Source of the DNA: Streptomyces malaysiensis subsp. samsunensis
GTDB lineage: Bacteria > Actinomycetota > Actinomycetes > Streptomycetales > Streptomycetaceae
DNA length: 64,000 nucleotides
Direction: 5' to 3'
NCBI RefSeq assembly: GCF_024519315.1
Contig: NZ_JANIIC010000004.1
Location: 186,001 to 250,000 of the forward strand
The stretch's first letter is position 1. Every line of letters begins with the position of its first letter. Shown piece by piece: positions 8,059 through 17,591 of the stretch. The notes under the pieces were generated by a model. The model was not told the origin of the DNA. It did no database searches and worked only from the letters and a program-made list of their open reading frames with translations. The translations under genes were made by a program, and so were the position numbers.

Positions 8059-9539
8059 CGGGGCGACACGTGGCCGTGGTGGGTGCGGGGCCCGCGGGCC
8101 TCGCCGCGGCGGAGACCGCGCTGAGCGCCGGTGCCCGGGTGACACTGATCGACTCGGCGGACCAGCCCGGCGGCCAGTACCACCGCATGCTGCCCGAGGC
8201 TTACCGCGCCGTCCGCCCCGAGCGGCCCCAGCACGGTTGGCGGGACTTCGACCGGCGCCGCCGCCGGGTGCTCGCTCACCCGCGGTGCGCATGGTGGCCC
8301 GAGACCTCCGTCTGGGCGCTGGAGCGCCCGGACCCGGAAGAGCCCGGAGTCCCGCGGGTGCACCTGCTGCGCGGCCCGGCCGACGGCGGCGGGAGGCGCC
8401 GGCTGACGCTTGCCCCCGATGCGCTGGTGCTCGCCGTGGGCGCCCACGACCGCGTCCTGCCGTTCCCCGGCTGGGAGCTGCCCGGTGTCTTCGCCGCCGG
8501 TGCGGCACAGGCATTGGCCAAGGGCGAACGGGTCGTGGTCGGTGACCGTGTGGTGATCGCCGGCTCGGGACCGTTCCTGCTCCCGGTGGCCGCGTCGCTG
8601 CTGGAGGCCGGCTCGCGCGTGCTGGAGGTGCTGGAGGCCGGTACGGCCGCCACCGTGGCCCGCGGCTGGTCACGGCGCCCCTGGCAGTTGGCGGCGCACG
8701 CCGCGAAGAGCGGTGAACTCGCCGAATACGCTGCCTTGTTGATCCGTCACCGGGTGCCCTACCGCGTCGGCCGCACGGTCGTCGAGGCGCGCGGCGACGG
8801 CCGTATCGAGGAAGTCGTCACCGCACGGCTGCGCCCCGACTGGTCGGTGGTGCCGGGCAGCGAGCGTACGTCGCCGGTCGACGCGCTGTGCGTCGCCCAT
8901 GGCTTCAGCCCGAGACTGGAGCTCCCCGTGGCCGCCGGGTGTGCGCTGCGCCGCACACCGGGCGGCGAGTTCGTGGCGGTCGACTACGACCAGCGGACCA
9001 GCTGCCCGGGGGTGTACGCGGCTGGTGAGATCACCGGAATCGCGGGCGCCCCGGCCGCACGGGCGGAGGGTGCGCTCGCCGGATGGTTCGCCGGTGGCGG
9101 GGACTCGGCCGCGCCCGCCCTGCGCCCCCTGCGACGCGGCCGGGACCGGGGCCGCGCCTTCGCCGAACGGCTGGCCGAGGCGCATCCCATGGGTGAGGCA
9201 TGGCCCCAGTGGCTGCGTCCGGAGACCATCATCTGCCGCTGCGAGGAAGCCGATTACGCCTCGGTGTGCCGGGCCGTGGGCAATGAGGCGAGCGCCGGTG
9301 CGCGGGTCGCCAAGCTGGAAACCCGCGCCGGTCTCGGCCCGTGCCAGGCCCGCGTCTGCGGCCCCACCGTCGCCGAGCTCGGCGCCCGGCTGACCGGCCG
9401 GCCCGCTCAGCGGCACGCCGAGGGCGCGCCGACGGCCGGGCCCCACCGCCGGCCGATCGCCCAGCCCATCCGGCTCGGCGAACTCGCCGAACCCGAACCA
9501 TCCCCCGAGGACCCCACCGCCGGGCCCCACCCCCTTTGA
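8055..9539 (+). CDS. D-hydroxyproline dehydrogenase, pyridine-nucleotide-disulfide-type FAD subunit (HcnB-like)
   Basis: 494 residues. The N-terminal FAD-binding motif is VVGAGPAGLAAAE, followed by a central NAD(P)/FAD domain (AGSGPFLLPVAASLLEAG) and YAAGEITGIAGA. A C-terminal BFD-like [2Fe-2S] domain has Cys394 and Cys396 (CRC) and Cys430 and Cys435 (CQARVC). This architecture is typical of the large subunit of HcnABC, opine and hydroxyproline dehydrogenases. The GTG start overlaps the upstream stop and follows GGGGGAGGGG. The final 60 residues are low-complexity, rich in Pro and Ala. Confidence 0.83.
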   Translation: MTGRHVAVVGAGPAGLAAAETALSAGARVTLIDSADQPGGQYHRMLPEAYRAVRPERPQHGWRDFDRRRRRVLAHPRCAWWPETSVWALERPDPEEPGVPRVHLLRGPADGGGRRRLTLAPDALVLAVGAHDRVLPFPGWELPGVFAAGAAQALAKGERVVVGDRVVIAGSGPFLLPVAASLLEAGSRVLEVLEAGTAATVARGWSRRPWQLAAHAAKSGELAEYAALLIRHRVPYRVGRTVVEARGDGRIEEVVTARLRPDWSVVPGSERTSPVDALCVAHGFSPRLELPVAAGCALRRTPGGEFVAVDYDQRTSCPGVYAAGEITGIAGAPAARAEGALAGWFAGGGDSAAPALRPLRRGRDRGRAFAERLAEAHPMGEAWPQWLRPETIICRCEEADYASVCRAVGNEASAGARVAKLETRAGLGPCQARVCGPTVAELGARLTGRPAQRHAEGAPTAGPHRRPIAQPIRLGELAEPEPSPEDPTAGPHPL

Positions 9540-9592
9540 CGGCCGTCGGGCCCGCACGGCACACCAACCTCTTCGGAACGGAGTCAAAGTTC

Positions 9593-10525
9593 ATGAGTGA
9601 ACCCGAGAAGCGGCAGCTCTCCCTCGGTGGCGTCGTGGTCGCCACCGCCTTGCCGTACTACGAGGACGCGTCCGCCCCGGCGGGCCTGGCCGTGGATTAC
9701 GACCGGTACGCCCAGCACTGCCGCTGGCTGGTCGACAACGGCTGCCACGGCGTCGGCCCGAACGGCTCGCTGGGGGAGTACTCCTCCCTGACCGACGAGG
9801 AGCGGCGCCGGGTGGCCCGCACCGCCGTCGAGGCGGTCGGCGACGCGGCCACCGTGGTCGTCGGTGTGCACGGTGTCGGCTCGCACCAGGCCAGGCACTG
9901 GGCCGAGATCGCGGCCGAGGACGGCGCCGACGGTGTGCTGTGCCTGCCGCCGACCATGTACCGCGCCAACCGCGGGGAGATCCTCGCGCACTTCGAGGCC
10001 GTGGCCTCCGTCGGCCTGCCGGTCATGGTCTACAACAATCCCATCGACACCAAGGTCGATCTGACCCCGGACCTGCTCGCCGAGATCGCCCGCATCGACA
10101 ACGTCGTCGCGGTCAAGGAGTTCTCCGGCGACGTGCGGCGCGTTCTGGAGATCAGGGAGCGGGCGCCCGGTCTGGACGTGATCAGCGGCGCCGACGACGT
10201 GGTACTGGAGAGTCTGCTGATGGGCGCCACCGGCTGGTTCGCCGGCTTCCCGAACGTCTTCCCCGCCGAGTCGGCCCGCCTGTACGACCTGGCCACGGCC
10301 GGAAAGCTGGCGGAAGCCCGCGCGCTGTACGAGCCACTGGTGGCGGCCTTCCGCTGGGACTCACGCACCGAGTTCGTCCAGGCCATCAAGCTCGGCATGG
10401 AGCAGGTCGGCCGGTTCGGCGGCCCCTGCCGCCCACCACGCGGCCCGCTGACGCCGCGGATGCGCGAGCAGGTCCAGGCCGACATGGCCCGCGCCATCGC
10501 CTCCATCGAGGGACAAGCCGCCTGA
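9593..10525 (+). CDS. 1-pyrroline-4-hydroxy-2-carboxylate deaminase (DapA superfamily)
   Basis: 310 residues of the dihydrodipicolinate-synthase/N-acetylneuraminate-lyase superfamily. The Schiff-base Lys is Lys175 (VAVKEFSGD) and the conserved Tyr is Tyr147 (VMVYNNP). In hydroxyproline catabolism this branch removes ammonia and water from the dehydrogenase product to give alpha-ketoglutarate semialdehyde. Superfamily membership is certain; the specific reaction is inferred from the operon, since dehydrogenase genes lie upstream and the epimerase gene overlaps its stop. The ATG follows GGAACGGAG. Confidence 0.8.
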   Translation: MSEPEKRQLSLGGVVVATALPYYEDASAPAGLAVDYDRYAQHCRWLVDNGCHGVGPNGSLGEYSSLTDEERRRVARTAVEAVGDAATVVVGVHGVGSHQARHWAEIAAEDGADGVLCLPPTMYRANRGEILAHFEAVASVGLPVMVYNNPIDTKVDLTPDLLAEIARIDNVVAVKEFSGDVRRVLEIRERAPGLDVISGADDVVLESLLMGATGWFAGFPNVFPAESARLYDLATAGKLAEARALYEPLVAAFRWDSRTEFVQAIKLGMEQVGRFGGPCRPPRGPLTPRMREQVQADMARAIASIEGQAA

Positions 10526-11526
10526 TGCGGTCCGTCCGTACGATCAGCGCCGTCGACTCGCACACCGAGGGCATGCCCACCCGCGTCGTCACCGGTGGCG
10601 TCGGGCCGATCCCCGGCGACACCATGGCCGAGCGACGCCACCACGCCGTGGCGAACCTGGACGGGCTGCGCCGGTTCCTGGTCGACGAACCGCGCGGCCA
10701 CTCCGCCATGAGCGGCGCGATCCTCCAGCCGCCGACCCGCCCGGACGCCGACTGGGGCGTGCTCTACATCGAGGTCAGCGGGTTCCTGCCGATGTGCGGG
10801 CACGGCACCATCGGCGTGGCCACCGTCCTGGTGGAAACCGGGATGGTGACGGTCACCGAACCGGAGACCATCGTGCGCCTCGACACGCCCGCCGGGCTGG
10901 TCGAGGCACGGGTGGCCGTCCATGACGGCCGCGCCGAGAAGGTCACCCTGCGCAATGTGGACGCCTTCGCGCTCGAACTGGACGCGACGTTGCACGTGCC
11001 GGGCCTCGGGGACATCCGCTACGACATGGCCTACGGCGGCAACTTCTACGCCGTCGTCGAACTCGACCGGATCGGCCTGCCGTTCGACCGGGCCCGCAAG
11101 GCCGAGATCCTCGCCGCCGGTCTGTCGATCATGCGGGCGGTCAATGAGCGGAACCGGCCGCTGCACCCGGTCGACCCGCTCATCGGTGGCTGCAAACACG
11201 TGCAGTTCCTGGCCCCGGACTCGACCGCCCGGCACTCCCGCAACGCCATGGCCATCCACCCCGGCTGGTTCGACCGCTCACCGTGCGGCACCGGCACCTC
11301 GGCGCGGATGGCACAGCTGAACGCGCGCGGCGAACTGCCGCTGCACACCGAGTTCGTCAACGAGTCGTTCATCGGCACCCGGTTCACCGGCCGCCTGGTC
11401 GGCACCTCCGAAGTGGGCGGACTGCCCGCGGTCGTCCCCGAGTTCTCCGGCCGCGCCTGGATCACCGGCACCGCGAACTACCTGCTCGACCCGGACGATC
11501 CCTTCCCGCACGGATTCGTGCTCTAG
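10525..11526 (+). CDS. 4-hydroxyproline 2-epimerase (proline racemase family)
   Basis: 333 residues. Both catalytic Cys of the family are present: Cys91 in MCGHGTIG and Cys254 in SPCGTGTSARM. A Cys/Cys pair indicates a racemase or epimerase; the related trans-3-hydroxyproline dehydratase has Thr at the second position. In this operon it should interconvert trans-4-hydroxy-L-proline and cis-4-hydroxy-D-proline, the substrate of the dehydrogenase encoded just upstream. Proline racemase itself is less likely given the neighbours. The ATG overlaps the upstream TGA. Confidence 0.88.
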   Translation: MRSVRTISAVDSHTEGMPTRVVTGGVGPIPGDTMAERRHHAVANLDGLRRFLVDEPRGHSAMSGAILQPPTRPDADWGVLYIEVSGFLPMCGHGTIGVATVLVETGMVTVTEPETIVRLDTPAGLVEARVAVHDGRAEKVTLRNVDAFALELDATLHVPGLGDIRYDMAYGGNFYAVVELDRIGLPFDRARKAEILAAGLSIMRAVNERNRPLHPVDPLIGGCKHVQFLAPDSTARHSRNAMAIHPGWFDRSPCGTGTSARMAQLNARGELPLHTEFVNESFIGTRFTGRLVGTSEVGGLPAVVPEFSGRAWITGTANYLLDPDDPFPHGFVL

Positions 11527-11573
11527 GAGTACCCCCGACGCGTAAGCCCCGTACGTATCACCGGAGGGACCCC

Positions 11574-13049
11574 ATGTCCCGCTCAACTCCATCCATACCC
11601 TCGAACAGCGCGGTGCCCCGCGCCGGGCTGTTCTCCCGGGAGGGAATCTTCCGACTCAAGCCCGTCGATTCCTCCGAGGAAGAGACCACCGGCGGTCTCC
11701 GCCGGACCATGGGACTGTGGCAACTGGTCGCCCTCAGCCTCGGGGGCCTGGTCGGCGCGGGCGTCTTCTCACTCGCCGGAGTCGTGGCCCACGAGACGGC
11801 CGGACCCGGCGTGATGATCTCCTTCCTCGTCGCGATCATCGCCAGCGCCGCGGCGGCGCTGTGCTACGCGGAGTTCGCCGGCACCATCCCCAAGGCCGGC
11901 TCGGCCTACACCTACTCCTACGCCGCCCTCGGCGAGGTCGTCGGGTGGGCGATCGGCTGGGACCTGCTACTCGAATACACGGCCATCGTCGCCGTGGTGG
12001 CCATCGCCGTGTCCGGCTACCTCTCCTACATCCTGGAGCGGATCGGCATCGACCTGCCCCACTGGATGCTCGGCGCACCGGGCACCGGGTCGGGCCACCG
12101 GGTCGACCTGCTCGCCGCCCTGCTGTGCGTATTACTGGCCTTCGTCCTCTCCCGCGGCACCAGGCAGTCGGCCCGTTTCGAGACCGTCCTGGTGGTCATC
12201 AAGCTCGGCATCGTCGCGCTGGTGATCATCGCCGGTGCCTTCCACATCTCCTCCGGCAACTACACACCCTTCCTGCCCTTCGGTATCGGCGGCGCGTTCA
12301 CCGGCGCCGCGACCACGTTCTTCGCCGTCTACGGCTACGACGCCATGAGCGCGGCCGCCGAGGAGAGCGCCGAGGCGAAGAAGGTGCTGCCGAAGGCCAT
12401 TGTGATCTCCCTCGCCATCGCCGCGGTCATCTACCTGCTGGTCTGCCTGGTCCTGCTGGGCATGCAGAACTACCAGGAGATCGACGTCAAGAGCCCGTTC
12501 TCCAGCGCGCTCGCCTCGGTGGGCCTTGGCGGCCTCGGCATGGTCGTCGCCATCGGCGCCGTCATCGGCATCACCACCTCCGCGTTCGCCAACATGCTGG
12601 CGGTGACCAGGGTCTGGTTCTCCATGAGCCGCGACGGGCTGCTGCCGCGGTTCTTCGCGCGCAACCATCCCGAGCGGCACGTCCCCACCCGGGTCATCTG
12701 GCCGGTCGGTATCGGCTCGGCGCTGATCGCCGGCTTCCTCCCCATCCGGGAGGCAGCCGATCTGACCAACATCGGCATTCTGATGGCCTTCATCGTGGTG
12801 GCCGTCGCGGTCGTGGTGATGCGCAGAACACGCCCCGACCTGCCACGCGCCTTCCGCACCCCGCTGGTCCCCCTGGTACCGGCCGTCGGGGTCGCCTTCT
12901 CCATCTGGCTGATCAGCAACCTGGACTGGCTGACCTGGGTGCGCTTCGCCGTATGGATGGCCATCGGAATGATCGTCTACGGTCTGTTCGGCTTCCGGAA
13001 CTCGGCGGAGAACCGGCCCGCCGGGCATCGGGGAGGAGCAACCTCGTGA
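11574..13049 (+). CDS. APC-family amino-acid permease, probably for hydroxyproline
   Basis: 491 residues with about twelve hydrophobic segments. The family signature in the first helix is LGGLVGAGVFSLAG. A long cytosolic N-terminus of about 45 residues precedes it, and the tail is basic and probably unstructured. It closes the hydroxyproline operon, 47 bases after the epimerase with its own GGAGGG ribosome site, so uptake of hydroxyproline or a related amino acid is the inference. It ends 16 bases before the convergent GH172 gene and I see no strong terminator in between. Confidence 0.82.
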   Translation: MSRSTPSIPSNSAVPRAGLFSREGIFRLKPVDSSEEETTGGLRRTMGLWQLVALSLGGLVGAGVFSLAGVVAHETAGPGVMISFLVAIIASAAAALCYAEFAGTIPKAGSAYTYSYAALGEVVGWAIGWDLLLEYTAIVAVVAIAVSGYLSYILERIGIDLPHWMLGAPGTGSGHRVDLLAALLCVLLAFVLSRGTRQSARFETVLVVIKLGIVALVIIAGAFHISSGNYTPFLPFGIGGAFTGAATTFFAVYGYDAMSAAAEESAEAKKVLPKAIVISLAIAAVIYLLVCLVLLGMQNYQEIDVKSPFSSALASVGLGGLGMVVAIGAVIGITTSAFANMLAVTRVWFSMSRDGLLPRFFARNHPERHVPTRVIWPVGIGSALIAGFLPIREAADLTNIGILMAFIVVAVAVVVMRRTRPDLPRAFRTPLVPLVPAVGVAFSIWLISNLDWLTWVRFAVWMAIGMIVYGLFGFRNSAENRPAGHRGGATS

Positions 13050-13065
13050 GTGGCCATCACACCGC

Positions 13066-14166
13066 TCAGCGAGGCCGGCGCTTGGGAGCGGGTGGCAGCG
13101 GGGCACGGGGGGAATTCGGTGAGTCCTGGTACCAGTACGCGGTGGTACTCAGATCGTCCTGGCGTTCGAAGAGTCCGTGGTCCCATGCGCCGATCTGTTG
13201 CAGCGTCACTCTCAGCCGCTCCTCGAAGTAGATCGGGTCCGGGAGGTGCCAGCGATAGAGGCCGTGCATGGGTGGCATATGGGTGGCGAAGGGCGAGGCC
13301 CTCGTGGTGTCGCGCGCCGAGTGGTAGGGGTAGCCGGAGTACGGGGCACTGAAGGTGAGCACCTCGGGCTCCGGGTCGTTGCGCAATGCGTCCTGGAACG
13401 CCCACGCCCCGCCGGCGTAGTCCTCCAGGCCCGTGCTGCACAGAGTCGGCAGTTCCTCGTCGTCGTCCACGAAGAATTTGACCTCTCCCTCGCCCCACCA
13501 GTACCGCTGGAGTGAGGCCAGTGCGATGTATGTGCCGACGTAGGTTCCACGGCCCCGCACTCCGTCGAGCACGACATGGTCCGTGCCCAGTGGCGTGGAC
13601 CCGTTCGAGCGGCGCCACTGTGCGTGGAAGTAGCCGGTGTCCGCGCCGATCTCGTCGCCCGTGGTGTAGTCGACCTGGTAGAAGACATGGGGCAGATCTG
13701 CGTCGTGCTGGCTCTCCAGGGTGAGTCGGGCGTGGGTACGGAAGGGCATGGGGAAGTACGCGTTCATGCCGCCCGTCGGAGCGACGACGATCGGGACGGA
13801 CGTCACCAGGGCGCGGGTGGCGAACCCGTTGCAGAAGAAGTCGCCCAGCGGTACTTCGACGGCGGGCGTCTCGGAGCCCTCCCAGTACGCGCGCAGCACG
13901 AGGTCGCGCAGGACGAACGGTCCACCGTCGGGTGTCCGCTCTGCGACGGTGATCCAGATGTGCCGGATGACGCCCGGCCCATCGATCTCCGCGAGGGTGA
14001 GGGACTCACCGGCGGGCAGGGGCAGATAGGCCGACCCCTTGCGGCCGGGGCCGAGCGGCGATGCCGCCCGTCCCGCGCCGCCGGCCGCGCCGGTGCGGTT
14101 CTCGGCGTTGATGGACCGGCTGCGAACGCCCCGGTTCGGGCTCAGGGCACTCCACTGGGTGAACAC
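13066..14166 (-). CDS. GH172 (DUF2961) glycoside hydrolase
   Basis: 366 residues with no signal peptide, so probably cytoplasmic. Family features include GPGVIRHIWITV near 65-76, VPLGDFFCNGF, the Glu/Asp-rich GEVKFFVDDDEELPTLCSTG, and TGLEDYAGGAW. GH172 includes alpha-D-fructofuranosidases/difructose-anhydride synthases and D-arabinofuranosidases acting on furanose linkages. It lies downstream of a MalEFG-like importer in the same direction, consistent with hydrolysis of an imported fructo- or arabino-oligosaccharide. Which sugar cannot be told from sequence. The GTG start follows GAGGAGC. Confidence 0.78.
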   Translation of the reverse strand: MFTQWSALSPNRGVRSRSINAENRTGAAGGAGRAASPLGPGRKGSAYLPLPAGESLTLAEIDGPGVIRHIWITVAERTPDGGPFVLRDLVLRAYWEGSETPAVEVPLGDFFCNGFATRALVTSVPIVVAPTGGMNAYFPMPFRTHARLTLESQHDADLPHVFYQVDYTTGDEIGADTGYFHAQWRRSNGSTPLGTDHVVLDGVRGRGTYVGTYIALASLQRYWWGEGEVKFFVDDDEELPTLCSTGLEDYAGGAWAFQDALRNDPEPEVLTFSAPYSGYPYHSARDTTRASPFATHMPPMHGLYRWHLPDPIYFEERLRVTLQQIGAWDHGLFERQDDLSTTAYWYQDSPNSPRAPLPPAPKRRPR

Positions 14167-14226
14167 GTATGCTCCTCGGACGGTGTGGATGAGCGGCTGC
14201 GACGGCGGATGGCCGGTTCCGCGCGC

Positions 14227-15132
14227 TCACTTGACGGCTCCTGCGGTGACACCCCGGCTGAGGGTCCGCTGGAACACCAGGAAGAAGACGAGCGTGGGCA
14301 GAAGGGACAGCAACGACCCGGCGTTGAGGACGGTGATGTCGATCGAGTGCTGGCCGCGCAGTGTGGCCAGGGCGATCGGTACGGTCTGCGCAGATGGGTC
14401 GTTGAGCAGGATGAGGGGGAGGTAGAACTCGTTCCACGTCCAGATGAAGAAGAACACGACGAGGACGGACAGCGTCGGCCGCAGGACGGGGAAGACGACC
14501 CGCCACAGGATCTGCCACCGGGACGCGCCGTCGATCACGGCCGCTTCGAGGAGTTCCTTGGGGAGGGTGGTCATGACACTGGCGAGCAGATAGGTGCCGA
14601 ACGCGGCCTGGAGCACGGTGAAGACGATCACCACGGACCAGACGCTGTTGAGCAGTCCCACCTCTTCCGCGCCATAGAACAGCGGGTAGATGAGTGCCTC
14701 CTGCGGCACCATCGTGGCCAGCAGGAGCACAGCGAGGATCGCGCCGTTGCACCGCACCTTGCCGATGCCGATGGCGTAGGCGCTGATGAGGGAGAGCGCG
14801 GCGCCCAGGAAGGCGACGGCGCCTGCGATGAACACGGAGTTGCCCAGGGCGACCGGGAAGTCGACGAGCGACAGATAGCGGGAGAAGGCTTGTGGCGTGA
14901 ACGCGGCCGGCCAGGAGAGGGGCCCGTGCCTCGAGTAATCCGCGCTGGTCTTGAAGGCGTTGAGGACCAGGAGCAGAAACGGCGCGAGCATGACCGTGGC
15001 GGCGGTGACGGTCATCAGCAGCATGAGCCATCGCAGGGGGTAGCGATTGCGTCGGCTCTGTTCGGCGGGCTCGGTACCGGGGTGGGGCCGGGTCGCCACG
15101 ACCGAGGGTGCCGGTGGAAACTCGTCGTTCAT
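14227..15132 (-). CDS. Carbohydrate ABC transporter permease (MalG/CUT1 type)
   Basis: 301 residues with six predicted membrane helices. The inner-membrane-protein loop that docks the ATPase is at about 190-210 (EAAVIDGASRWQILWRVVFP, matching EAA...G). The first about 30 residues are hydrophilic. It starts one base after the stop of the MalF-like gene, so the two are translated together. Operon order is binding protein, MalF-like, MalG-like, GH172, with no ATPase gene; in Streptomyces such CUT1 importers commonly borrow the general ATPase MsiK. Confidence 0.9.
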   Translation of the reverse strand: MNDEFPPAPSVVATRPHPGTEPAEQSRRNRYPLRWLMLLMTVTAATVMLAPFLLLVLNAFKTSADYSRHGPLSWPAAFTPQAFSRYLSLVDFPVALGNSVFIAGAVAFLGAALSLISAYAIGIGKVRCNGAILAVLLLATMVPQEALIYPLFYGAEEVGLLNSVWSVVIVFTVLQAAFGTYLLASVMTTLPKELLEAAVIDGASRWQILWRVVFPVLRPTLSVLVVFFFIWTWNEFYLPLILLNDPSAQTVPIALATLRGQHSIDITVLNAGSLLSLLPTLVFFLVFQRTLSRGVTAGAVK

Positions 15133-15133
15133 G

Positions 15134-16066
15134 TCAGCCCTCCTGCCGCTCGGAACGGCGCTGCCACACGATGAGCAGGGCCGCGATGGCGAAGATGACC
15201 ACAGACGTGAAGGTCGCGATCGCGGCGCCGTAGCCGACCCGGGACAGTTCGAAGAAGTTGCGATACGCGTAGTAGGACGGCACCACCGTCGAGTTCTCCG
15301 GACCGCCGCCGGTGAGAATGAGGATGGGAGCGAACACCTTCAGCGCACCCACCGTCGCGGTGAGGACCACGAAGAAGACCTCGGGGCGGATCTGGGGCAC
15401 CGTGATCGCGCGGAACCGCCGCAGCCAACCGGCCCCGTCCAGCTCCGCCGCCTCGTAGAGCTCCGGATCGACCCGTTGCAGCGCGGCCATGAAGACCACC
15501 ACGGGATAGCCGATCTGGAGCCAGATCAGCATGAGCATCACCGAGTACAGCGCCAGATGGGGATCACCGAGCCAGTCGGGTCCGGACGCGATGCCGATCG
15601 AGCGGAGATAGGTGTTGATCGATCCCTGGCGCGGGTCGAGGATCGTGCTCCAGATGAAGCCGGCGACCGCGATCGGCAGGATCTGCGGCAGGTAGTACGT
15701 CGCCCGTAGGAAACTCGCGGCCCGGTTGCCGAATGCCTTGCCGATGTAGTCGAAGAGTACTGCCGCGAGGACGATACCGATCAGGGTCGGGACCACGACG
15801 ATGGCGACAATCATGAACAACGAGTTCCGGAACGAGTGCCAGAATTCCGCGTCGTGCATCAGGTCCAGATAGTTGCCGAGGCCGTACCAGTGCTTCGGCG
15901 CCATGCCTCCCTTCCACTGGTAGAGGCTGAGAACTATGTTCATCACGAACGGCGCGGCGACAACGACGGCGAAGCCGGCGGCGATGGGAATCAGGTAGAG
16001 CCAGTACGAGCCGGACCTGCTGCGCCCTTTCCTGGGCAGACGCCGGTCAGGGACCAGTGCGGACAT
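15134..16066 (-). CDS. Carbohydrate ABC transporter permease (MalF/CUT1 type)
   Basis: 310 residues with six membrane helices. The EAA loop reads YEAAELDGAGWLRRFRAITVP near 215-235. The N-terminus is basic (RRLPRKGRSRSGS) before the first helix, as is usual for this subunit. It partners the permease encoded immediately downstream and the lipoprotein encoded 64 bases upstream. Confidence 0.9.
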   Translation of the reverse strand: MSALVPDRRLPRKGRSRSGSYWLYLIPIAAGFAVVVAAPFVMNIVLSLYQWKGGMAPKHWYGLGNYLDLMHDAEFWHSFRNSLFMIVAIVVVPTLIGIVLAAVLFDYIGKAFGNRAASFLRATYYLPQILPIAVAGFIWSTILDPRQGSINTYLRSIGIASGPDWLGDPHLALYSVMLMLIWLQIGYPVVVFMAALQRVDPELYEAAELDGAGWLRRFRAITVPQIRPEVFFVVLTATVGALKVFAPILILTGGGPENSTVVPSYYAYRNFFELSRVGYGAAIATFTSVVIFAIAALLIVWQRRSERQEG

Positions 16067-16130
16067 GGAGGTCTCTCTTCTGCGGGGGACATGCCGGGGT
16101 CGCGCCCTCCGGTCCCGGCACGTCCGGCGT

Positions 16131-17447
16131 CTACTGCTGGGTGGCGGTCTTCTTGCCGTCGTCGTAGAACTTCTGCAATGCCTTCAGGTATTCGTCCGCC
16201 GTCTCGCTCTTGTTGGACATGGCCTGCATATGGTTCTGAATGAAGTCGAGGAAGCCGGGCACCGGGTAGTCGGGGTAGAAGGACATGGCCTTCCGCTTCA
16301 CCAGATCGTCGAACTGCTCCGTGTACTGGCGGGTTACCTTGTCCTTGATGGCCGAGGCATCACCCGCCAGCGGCAGACCGCCCTGGTTACCGATGTCGTT
16401 CTGGACCTCAGCGCTCAGGGTGATGTCGATCCAGTCGTACGCGAGGTCCTTGTCGTTCGATTTCGTCGGCACTCCCCACAGATGTCCTGAGGAACCCATG
16501 ACCTGCTGGGCGCCCGGCAGCGTGAAGTACCCCCACGGGAAGTCCGCGTCCTTGCGGATACGGGAGAACTGGCTCTGATTCCACATGAGCATGGCGTCGT
16601 CGCCGCCGAGGAAGTTGACGATGGCCTGCTCGTAGGAGAGGCCGCCGAGTTTGTCGCCGACGTACCCCTTGTCGATCCAGTCCTGGAACTTCTGTGTTCC
16701 TTCCTTCCAAGGGCCGGACCGGAAGTTCACGTTGCCTTTGAGGAACATGAAGTCGTCGATCTGCTGCCGGGATGCCGAGGCGGAGACCAGCGAGTACCAC
16801 AGCCACATCTGGTTGAAGCCCTGGCTGGTGTTGGCGGAACTGGAGATCGGGACGTGACCCGCGGCCTTCAGTTTGTCCATGTCGGCCTCGAGCTGGGCCA
16901 GGGTCGTCGGTGGCTTGGTGATGCCGGCGTCCGTGAACATCTTCTTGTTGTAGTAGAAGGTCACATATTCGCCGACGTTCGGAACGCCGTACCAGTCGCC
17001 GGACCCGGCCAGCCCGTTCTGGTCGTACTGGGCGAACGCGGCCATCGGGCCCGTCACCTTCTTGTCCCAGCCCCGTGCCTTCGCCTCATCCGTCAACGGC
17101 TGGAGCAGGCCCTGGCCGGCAAGCTGGCCGCCGTCCGCGTTGCCCTTGTTGAACTCGATCACGTCGGGGACGTTGTTTCCGGACAGTGTGATCTTCGCGT
17201 TCTGGCGCATCGCGTCGAAACTCGTGGTCTGGAATTTCACCTTCACGCCCGGGTGCCGCTTCTTGAATATCGCCACCGCTTTCTGCCAGCCCTCGGCCTG
17301 TGCCGAGGTCTGGTCCTCGTACTGGAGGATCGTGAATGTCCCGTCGGATTTCTCACTCGTGCCGCCTCCGCAGGCGGCGAGGGCCAGGGCCAGCGTGGTG
17401 GAAAGACAGACGCTCAGGCAGCGCCGTGTCGTGGGTCGGAGTCTCAT
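16131..17447 (-). CDS. Extracellular sugar-binding lipoprotein (CUT1)
   Basis: 438 residues. A basic N-terminus, hydrophobic core and LALAAC lipobox (Cys26) mark a lipoprotein signal. The mature part is a type 1 extracellular solute-binding protein (VKFQTTSFDAMRQNAKITL, PDVIEFNKGNADGGQL, YGVPNVGEYVTFYYNKKMF). It captures the oligosaccharide for the two permeases encoded downstream. The ATG is preceded by GAGGGAG. Regulation is probably by the LacI protein encoded just upstream, although I find no copy of its palindrome in the 144 bases before this gene. Confidence 0.9.
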   Translation of the reverse strand: MRLRPTTRRCLSVCLSTTLALALAACGGGTSEKSDGTFTILQYEDQTSAQAEGWQKAVAIFKKRHPGVKVKFQTTSFDAMRQNAKITLSGNNVPDVIEFNKGNADGGQLAGQGLLQPLTDEAKARGWDKKVTGPMAAFAQYDQNGLAGSGDWYGVPNVGEYVTFYYNKKMFTDAGITKPPTTLAQLEADMDKLKAAGHVPISSSANTSQGFNQMWLWYSLVSASASRQQIDDFMFLKGNVNFRSGPWKEGTQKFQDWIDKGYVGDKLGGLSYEQAIVNFLGGDDAMLMWNQSQFSRIRKDADFPWGYFTLPGAQQVMGSSGHLWGVPTKSNDKDLAYDWIDITLSAEVQNDIGNQGGLPLAGDASAIKDKVTRQYTEQFDDLVKRKAMSFYPDYPVPGFLDFIQNHMQAMSNKSETADEYLKALQKFYDDGKKTATQQ

Positions 17448-17493
17448 GTCGAAGCTCCCTCTCGACTCGTCATTGAACGGAGGTGCTGATGTC

Positions 17494-17517
17494 GGCCTGC
17501 CGTCCTCCGGGCAGGCC
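17494..17517 (-). terminator. Hairpin between the LacI gene and the importer operon
   Basis: GGCCTGCC and GGCAGGCC form a perfect 8-bp stem around an 8-base loop. It lies after the LacI stop codon on the transcribed strand. There is no U tract, so it may be a weak terminator or processing stem. Confidence 0.35.
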
Positions 17518-17591
17518 CGGCCCGCCGGAGGTACCGGTGGGAAGGTGGTGAGGGCGCCATCGGGGGCCCGGCGGGATCAGACCGCGCGGCC

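Noticed and set aside
13576..15174. 532-codon plus-strand frame
   Set aside because: Antisense to the GH172 and MalG-like genes, Arg/Glu/Gly-rich composition typical of high-GC shadow frames, no motif.
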